Part shown: piece after piece, positions 1-5,092 of the stretch
Layout of the letters: each line of letters opens with the position of its first letter
How positions within the stretch are numbered: position 1 is the first letter of the stretch
Assembly (NCBI GenBank): GCA_017620795.1
Contig: JAGAUM010000135.1
Span: 1-6,639, forward strand
Direction of reading: 5' to 3'
DNA: 6,639 bases
Origin: Clostridia bacterium
GTDB taxonomy: Bacteria; Bacillota; Clostridia; RGIG8785
The notes under the pieces: generated by a model
Database searches by the model: none
Told to the model about the DNA's origin: nothing
Seen by the model: only the letters and a program-made list of their open reading frames with translations
Position numbers and translations under genes: made by a program

Positions 1-2
1 TA

Positions 3-2306
3 GACGGGGTTGACGGCAACCTGTTTGCGGGCAACGCTACAGCGGTCTTTACCGCCCCTGGTAACGGAAGCGTTCAGATTCCTGAAACGGTTGTTTCCGC
101 TTTGGGTGGAGACGGCGTTCGCGTCCGCATCTTAAAGGAAAAGGCGGAAGTGGTTTCTTACATCGATATTGCCGATGGCGAAACCGCTACCATCCCCGCT
201 CTGACCCTGACCGTTGCCGAAGGCGACACCATCACCTTTGAAACCGACGACCGCGGTATTGCAGGAGACAAGGCCGAGTGGGATATTGCCATCGCTTATA
301 CAGGTGGTATTGCTGAAGCAGAAGCGTTGGTCAATTTCATTGACTTAAACAACCACTGGGCGAAATCCTATGTACTTCCTCTGGCAGAAGAAGGTATCAT
401 CAAAGGTAAAACCGCCAACACCTTTGACCCCGACGGGCAAATTACCCGTGCAGAATTCTTAACCCTGGCACTAAAAGTTGCCAACCTGCCCACCGAAATC
501 TACAAGCCGTCCTATACAGATGTCACCGAAAACCAGTGGTTTGCTAAAGTGGCACACACTGCCCAAAAGGCAGACATTTTGGCACCTGAAATGGTGGTCA
601 ATAACCAGTTACTGCCCGATGCACCCATCTTGCGTGAAGAGATGACTGCGGTCATCATGCGCTTGGTTGATGTAATGCGTGGTACCACCGTGGACCCCGC
701 TCATTCTTTTACCGACGTTGCAACCTTTGCTCCTTGGGCAAACGACTATATCGGCAAAGCCGCTAAACTGGGCATCGTCACCGGCAATCCTGACGGATCT
801 TTCAATGCCAAAGGCTCTGCCACCCGGGGGGAAGCGGCAGTCATGTTCTCCCGTTTGAAGAAGTTCTTGGCAGACACGCCTCTTTTTACTCCCGCAGGAG
901 AATATTCCCCTGTTTATGACGCCATCGTTTACGAGGGTGTTGATTTAAATAAAATGATTAACGATGCCTATGCCGCAGGGCAAAAAGAGATTACCATTGC
1001 CCCTGGTGCCTACCGCATTAAAAGTCAGCCCCGTGGTGGACATATTGTTTTAAAGGATGCAAAAGACTTCACCATCAATGGCGAAGGCGTTACTTTATTG
1101 TTACAGACCATGGGCACTTCGGGCATTTCCCTTTCTAACTGTGAAAATGTCACCGTCAACGGCTTTAACATTGACTGGGAAAAACCCAACGTAGCCCAGG
1201 GACAGATTTACAACATTGATCCCGACGGCTATTACTTCGACTTCACGGTAGAGCCTGGTTATCCTCACGACTTTGCTGCAGGCAAAATGTACTCCGACGG
1301 CATGACCGCCTGCTTCTACGATAGCGAGACCTATAACCTGGTAGAGGGCACCTCCACCGTCATGCTGAAAGCCACCTCCCAGATTGAACAGTTGGGTCCC
1401 AACACTTATCGCTTAAACGGCAAGAAATTTGCAGGTCAGCCTGAAATCAAAGTGGGAGATTATTTCGCTGCCCGCGCTTATAAAATGTCTGCGGCAACCT
1501 CCTTTAGCGGTTGTAAAGATATCAAACTGACCAATGTTACGGTCTGGAGTGCACTGTCCACCTTAAATGATATTCACGGCGAAGGCAACACCTTATACGA
1601 AAACGTCCGTTTGGACCGTGGCCCCAAGCCTTTAGGTACCATCACTCCCAGAATGGTTTCCACCCAGGGCGATGGCGTACACACCACCGGCTTGCGAGTA
1701 GGCCCCAAGGTCATAAACTGCGTTTTTGCCCATCAGTTAGACGATGGCTTGAACATCCACGGCCCCTTTGCCAAGGTTGCAGGAATTGAAGGAAGCAAAG
1801 TTATTTTAGGTGTTGGTTCGGGATCGTTATTTGCCCCCGGCGACGATTTGCGTTTTTATAATCCCACCACCGAAGAAAACTCTCAAATGACCTTAAAATC
1901 CTACGAAGCGTTGGAGTCTTATGAGCCGAAGGTCAATTTAACGCAGGCCATGGGCTCTGCCACCTTCCGTCCGGCGCGCTATATTGCCGTTACTTTAGAC
2001 GGCAAGAAAAACTTTAACGTAGGCGACTGGGTCATCAACCGCAACACCACCTCCAGTGGCTTTGAAATCCGCAACTCGGTCTTTACCAATACCCGCTCCC
2101 GTGCTTGTCTGGTCAAGTCCTCGGACGGCATCATCGAAAACTGCGAATTCTCCTACGGTGCAGGCTACGGTCTGTGGATTGCGCCCGAGTTCAACTGGAC
2201 CGAGGCAGGCTATTCGGAAAACATCGTGGTTCGCAACTGCACCTTCTTTAGAAACGGCTGGCTGAACAATGAATGCTCGGCAGGGTTGTCGGTCAGCGGT
2301 GAGTAG
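3..2306 (+). CDS. Copy 1: beta-sandwich + 3xSLH + GH110-like beta-helix protein, 5' partial, ends early at TAG
   Basis: Probable surface-anchored glycan-active protein. The frame is open from the left edge, so the true start lies outside the window; the TTG at 102 is not a credible start. Positions 3 to about 305 encode the end of a beta-sandwich module (GDGVRVRILK, then GDTITFETDD and WDIAIAYT), a pattern I associate with accessory modules of large secreted carbohydrate enzymes. Three SLH domains follow (about 327-495, 505-680, 703-873; motifs ITRAE, ILREE, ATRGE). A right-handed beta-helix begins near 906. GH110-like landmarks are NIDWEKP, an Asp at 1671-1673 in GDGVH, Asp-Asp at 1740-1745, and NIHG just after. 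The frame stops at TAG 2304-2306, 83 codons before the position where copy 2 ends. The proposed catalytic Asp residues lie before the stop, but the last helix coils are lost. The family call is by motif recall, and the substrate is inferred. Confidence 0.88.
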   Translation, partial: DGVDGNLFAGNATAVFTAPGNGSVQIPETVVSALGGDGVRVRILKEKAEVVSYIDIADGETATIPALTLTVAEGDTITFETDDRGIAGDKAEWDIAIAYTGGIAEAEALVNFIDLNNHWAKSYVLPLAEEGIIKGKTANTFDPDGQITRAEFLTLALKVANLPTEIYKPSYTDVTENQWFAKVAHTAQKADILAPEMVVNNQLLPDAPILREEMTAVIMRLVDVMRGTTVDPAHSFTDVATFAPWANDYIGKAAKLGIVTGNPDGSFNAKGSATRGEAAVMFSRLKKFLADTPLFTPAGEYSPVYDAIVYEGVDLNKMINDAYAAGQKEITIAPGAYRIKSQPRGGHIVLKDAKDFTINGEGVTLLLQTMGTSGISLSNCENVTVNGFNIDWEKPNVAQGQIYNIDPDGYYFDFTVEPGYPHDFAAGKMYSDGMTACFYDSETYNLVEGTSTVMLKATSQIEQLGPNTYRLNGKKFAGQPEIKVGDYFAARAYKMSAATSFSGCKDIKLTNVTVWSALSTLNDIHGEGNTLYENVRLDRGPKPLGTITPRMVSTQGDGVHTTGLRVGPKVINCVFAHQLDDGLNIHGPFAKVAGIEGSKVILGVGSGSLFAPGDDLRFYNPTTEENSQMTLKSYEALESYEPKVNLTQAMGSATFRPARYIAVTLDGKKNFNVGDWVINRNTTSSGFEIRNSVFTNTRSRACLVKSSDGIIENCEFSYGAGYGLWIAPEFNWTEAGYSENIVVRNCTFFRNGWLNNECSAGLSVSGE

Positions 2307-2558
2307 GGTCAGGACCACGAAAATATCACCGTTGAAAATTGCACCTTCTACGAGAACTACGGCACCGACATCCACATGAGCGACGGTGTCAAGTACACCG
2401 TCCGCAACAACACCTTTAAAGAAGGCGCAATCAATGCAGACAACACCATTGAGGTCTGGAATGCTACCGACGTGACCATTTCGGGCAACACCTTTGAAGG
2501 TACCCGAAAAGACAAGATTAAAATTGCCGACACGGTAACCAATTGCAAACAGTCTTAA
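2307..2558 (+). pseudogene. Stranded C-terminal 83 codons of copy 1, in frame after the TAG
   Basis: This stretch continues the copy 1 frame directly after the TAG and runs 83 codons to TAA at 2556-2558. It aligns without gaps to the last 83 residues of copy 2; by hand I count 56 identical. It carries the beta-helix ladder motifs (ENCTF, RNNTF, GNTFEG) and the shared ending DTVTNCKQS, then the shared terminator. Separate translation from the ATG at 2376 is unlikely because no AGGAG-like site precedes it. It is therefore either the remnant of a recently broken gene, or the real C-terminus if the TAG is read through, reassigned or a sequencing error. The frame is certain; its status is not. Confidence 0.8.
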
Positions 2559-2560
2559 AA

Positions 2561-2583
2561 AGAGCCCTTCGGGGCTCTTTTTT
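2561..2583 (+). terminator. Rho-independent terminator of copy 1
   Basis: Stem AGAGCCC (2561-2567) pairs perfectly with GGGCTCT (2572-2578) around a TTCG loop closed by C-G, the exceptionally stable cUUCGg tetraloop. A T run follows to 2583. The A run at 2557-2560 can extend the stem and would give a T run on the other strand, so weak bidirectional action is possible. It begins within a few bases of the TAA at 2556-2558, suggesting it was built for the full-length reading frame, not the TAG-shortened one. Confidence 0.95.
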
Positions 2584-2627
2584 GTTGCAGTGCTATGAAT
2601 TGTACAAACTTTTTCCTTAATTGTATA

Positions 2628-2656
2628 TGGACAAGAAATTGCCCCCATGCTATAAT
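2628..2656 (+). promoter_or_regulatory. Sigma-A promoter of copy 2, extended -10
   Basis: The -35 box is TGGACA (2628-2633, five of six matching TTGACA). A 17-base spacer leads to a perfect TATAAT (2651-2656), preceded by TGC (2648-2650), an extended -10. Transcription would start near 2663, leaving a leader of about 25 nt, too short for a riboswitch. The same arrangement with the same spacing precedes copy 3, which supports function. Confidence 0.9.
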
Positions 2657-2674
2657 AATTTCATCTACCTTGAG

Positions 2675-2679
2675 AGGAG
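2675..2679 (+). promoter_or_regulatory. Ribosome binding site of copy 2
   Basis: AGGAG lies 8 nt before the ATG at 2688. This spacing selects that ATG over the out-of-frame ATG at 2681, which sits only 1 nt from the site. Confidence 0.9.
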
Positions 2680-2687
2680 AATGAAGA

Positions 2688-4967
2688 ATGAAGAAATTAT
2701 TGTGTGTGGCTCTGTGTCTGGCTCTTTCGCTCTCTTGCCTGCCCATGGTCGGCATGGCTGAGGCCAAGGTACTGGTCAATTTCATTGACCTAAACGGCCA
2801 CTGGGCAAAAAGCTACGTCGTCCCTCTGGCAGAGGAAGGCATTATCAAAGGGAAAACCGCCAACAAATTTGACCCTGACGGACAGATTACAAGAGCGGAG
2901 TTTTTGACCTTGGCATTAAAAGTTGCCAATCTCCCTGCAGAACTGGCGGACGAGTCCTGGTCCGATGTTACGCCTGAACAGTGGTTTGCAAAAGCGGCAC
3001 ATACTGCCAAAAAAGCAGACATTATTGCCCCCGAAATGACCGCCGACGGAAATTTAAACCCTGATGCACCGATCTTGCGTGAGGAAATGACCGCAGTCAT
3101 CATGCGTTTGATTGATGTGATGCGCGGTACCACGGTAGACCCTGCCCATTCCTTTACCGACACTGCAACCTTTGCGCCTTGGGCAAACGAATACATCGGC
3201 AAAGCCGCAAAGTTGGGAATTGTTACGGGCAATCCCGACGGAAGCTTTAATGCCAAAGGCTCTGCTACCCGCGGGGAAGCGGCAGTGATGTTCTCTCGTT
3301 TGAAGAAGTTTTTGGAAGAGACTCCCCTCTTTACCCCTGCAGGGGAATACTCTCCTGTTTATGATGCCATCGTATACGAAGGCATAGACCTGCACAAGAT
3401 GATTAACGATGCGTATGAAGCAGGACAGAAGGAAATCACCATTGCCCCCGGGGCGTACCGCATCAAGACCCAACCCGTAAACGGATACATCCGTTTAATT
3501 AATATGAAGGACTTTACTATCAATGCCCAAGGTGTTACCTTGTTATTACAGACCAACGCCGCTGTAGGTATTGTCATGAGCGGATGCGAGAATGTCACCA
3601 TCAACGGCTTTAATATTGACTGGGAAAAACCCAATGTCATGCAAGGGCAGATTTATAACATCGACCCCGACGGCTACTTCTTAGACTTTACCATGGAGCC
3701 GGGCTATCCCCATGACTTTGACAGCGGTAAGATGTGGGCAGATATGACCGTTGCCTTCTTTGGCAAGGACGCTCCCCACAACTTCAAAAAGTGCCAGTCC
3801 CAGAACGTCAAACCTTCTCAGTTTGAACAATTAGGGCCTAACACCTATCGTTTAAACAGCTCCAAAGCCTTGTCGCAGAGCGATGCAGAAGTAGGTGACT
3901 ATATCGCCGCACGGGCGTATAAGATTTCTGCCGTAACCAGCCTGACGAAGTGCAAAAACATCACCTTTAACGGCCTGCATGTATGGAGTGGCTTCTCGTC
4001 CTTAAACGATTCTTATGGTGAAGGCGGTACCGTCTGGAACGATGTACATATCGAGCGTGGCCCCAATCCTTTGGGTACTATCACCGGCCGCATGGTCTCC
4101 ACCCAAGGAGACGGTGTACACTCTGCCGCACTCCGCAAGGGTCCCACCATCATCAACAGTTCTTTTGAATATATGTTAGACGATGGCACCAACATCCACA
4201 ACCTGTATGCTTATGTTGTAGGTAAAGAGGGAGACACCGCCCTGATCGAACTGGAAAACACCTCTATCCCTACCTACTGGGAAGGGGACGAACTCCTTTT
4301 CTATAATAAGCAAAGCACCTTGCAAACCGACCGCTTAACTGTTAAAAAAGCGGAAATCGTAGACCCGAAGGATGTTGCCAAGCGGATTTTGCGTGTCACT
4401 TTTAACGAGAAAAATCCGAAGTTTGAAGTTGGCGATTGGGTCCATAACCGCGACTGGGCATGTAACGGATTTGAAATCCGCGACTCGGTCTTTAACAACT
4501 GTCGGTCCCGTTCTCTTCTGGTTAAATGCTCTGACGGTGTCATTGAAAACTGCCAGATTTCCTACGGTGGTGGCTACGGGCTCTGGATTGCTCCTGAGAT
4601 GAACTGGGGCGAATCGGGCTATTCCGAAAATGTCATTGTCCGCAACTGTACCGTTTTTAGAAGCGGTTGGGAAGGCCGTGAGACCTCCGCAGGCATGTCC
4701 ATCAGCGGATATGCAGGACAGGATCACCACAACATTATTGTGGAAAACTGCACCTTCTATGAAAACTTCAATGCCGACCTGCACATTTCCGATGGTACTG
4801 ATTTTACCGTCCGCAACAACACCTTCAAAGCAGGTGCGATTAACGCGGAACATTCTTTGGAAGCAACCAATCTGGACAAGGTCACTTTAGAGGGAAACAC
4901 CTTTGAAGGCAATCGGAAAGACAATGTTCACATTACCGACACGGTAACCAACTGCAAACAATCTTAA
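2688..4967 (+). CDS. Copy 2: secreted 3xSLH + GH110-like right-handed beta-helix protein, complete
   Basis: Complete 759-residue protein, probably a wall-anchored glycoside hydrolase acting outside the cell. Residues 1-24 form a signal peptide (MKKLLC start, hydrophobic core, likely cleavage GMA|E). SLH domains lie at about 29-83, 89-146 and 154-208, with ITRAE, LREE and ATRGE motifs; these normally bind pyruvylated wall polysaccharide. The beta-helix runs from about 225 to the end. GH110-like landmarks are DWEKP (311-315), D475 in GDGVH, D498-D499, N502 and H504. Asp spacing of 23 and 24 equals what I recall for the catalytic D321, D344 and D345 of the structurally solved Pseudoalteromonas GH110 enzyme. 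Two inserts (about 320-405 and 508-583), each ending in a VGD motif, look like small beta-barrels. Later coils show NC.F ladders. It has its own promoter and terminator. GH110 members cut alpha-1,3-galactosides; this specificity is inferred, and another beta-helix family remains possible. Confidence 0.93.
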   Translation: MKKLLCVALCLALSLSCLPMVGMAEAKVLVNFIDLNGHWAKSYVVPLAEEGIIKGKTANKFDPDGQITRAEFLTLALKVANLPAELADESWSDVTPEQWFAKAAHTAKKADIIAPEMTADGNLNPDAPILREEMTAVIMRLIDVMRGTTVDPAHSFTDTATFAPWANEYIGKAAKLGIVTGNPDGSFNAKGSATRGEAAVMFSRLKKFLEETPLFTPAGEYSPVYDAIVYEGIDLHKMINDAYEAGQKEITIAPGAYRIKTQPVNGYIRLINMKDFTINAQGVTLLLQTNAAVGIVMSGCENVTINGFNIDWEKPNVMQGQIYNIDPDGYFLDFTMEPGYPHDFDSGKMWADMTVAFFGKDAPHNFKKCQSQNVKPSQFEQLGPNTYRLNSSKALSQSDAEVGDYIAARAYKISAVTSLTKCKNITFNGLHVWSGFSSLNDSYGEGGTVWNDVHIERGPNPLGTITGRMVSTQGDGVHSAALRKGPTIINSSFEYMLDDGTNIHNLYAYVVGKEGDTALIELENTSIPTYWEGDELLFYNKQSTLQTDRLTVKKAEIVDPKDVAKRILRVTFNEKNPKFEVGDWVHNRDWACNGFEIRDSVFNNCRSRSLLVKCSDGVIENCQISYGGGYGLWIAPEMNWGESGYSENVIVRNCTVFRSGWEGRETSAGMSISGYAGQDHHNIIVENCTFYENFNADLHISDGTDFTVRNNTFKAGAINAEHSLEATNLDKVTLEGNTFEGNRKDNVHITDTVTNCKQS

Positions 4968-4969
4968 AA

Positions 4970-4991
4970 AGAGCCCTTCGGGGCTCTTTTT
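4970..4991 (+). terminator. Rho-independent terminator of copy 2
   Basis: Stem AGAGCCC (4970-4976), TTCG loop (4977-4980), stem GGGCTCT (4981-4987), then T run to 4991. Stem and loop are identical to the terminator after copy 1. It starts 2 nt after the TAA (4965-4967), so copy 3 is probably not cotranscribed with copy 2 to any large extent. Confidence 0.95.
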
Positions 4992-5032
4992 GGTTATTGG
5001 TCAAAATTGCAGAAACTTTCCGCAATTGCTTG

Positions 5033-5061
5033 TGGACAAGTAATCGCCTTCATGCTATAAT
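5033..5061 (+). promoter_or_regulatory. Sigma-A promoter of copy 3, extended -10
   Basis: TGGACA (5033-5038), 17-base spacer, TATAAT (5056-5061) with TGC directly before it. Boxes and spacing match the copy 2 promoter, while the spacer and the DNA upstream of -35 have diverged. The two genes therefore probably have similar basal strength. No conserved operator was found that would show how they are controlled. Confidence 0.9.
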
Positions 5062-5079
5062 AATTCTATCTACTTTGAG

Positions 5080-5084
5080 AGGAG
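5080..5084 (+). promoter_or_regulatory. Ribosome binding site of copy 3
   Basis: AGGAG lies 8 nt before the ATG at 5093, in the same TTGAGAGGAGA context and spacing as copy 2. It fixes the start of the copy 3 gene. Confidence 0.9.
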
Positions 5085-5092
5085 ATTGGAGA

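Noticed and set aside
102..104. TTG as start codon of copy 1
   Set aside because: The frame is open to the window edge, it falls inside a beta-sandwich module, no AGGAG-type site precedes it, and starting there would leave a surface protein without a signal peptide.
2376..2558. Separate 60-residue gene starting at ATG 2376
   Set aside because: It is the in-frame continuation of copy 1 after the TAG, aligns to the end of copy 2, and has no ribosome site.
2330..2560. Short recurring NC.F / NNTF coding motifs as DNA repeats or an array
   Set aside because: They are protein-level ladder repeats of the beta-helix coils with varied DNA and spacing, not a CRISPR or satellite repeat.
1995..2648. 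Long open frame on the minus strand (217 codons)
   Set aside because: It lies antisense to copy 1, its tail and the terminator. A similar antisense frame recurs over copy 2 at 4335-4853, as expected from codon bias in a repeated gene. No promoter or ribosome site and no recognizable motif.
2681..2683. Earlier ATG as the start of copy 2
   Set aside because: Out of frame with the signal peptide and only 1 nt from the AGGAG, whereas the ATG at 2688 has ideal spacing and the position is matched in copy 3.
5005..5027. Inverted repeat AATTGC / GCAATT upstream of the copy 3 -35 box, as a possible operator
   Set aside because: The matching region before copy 2 has AATTGT twice in direct orientation, not an inverted repeat. 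A short AT-rich match seen once is likely chance.
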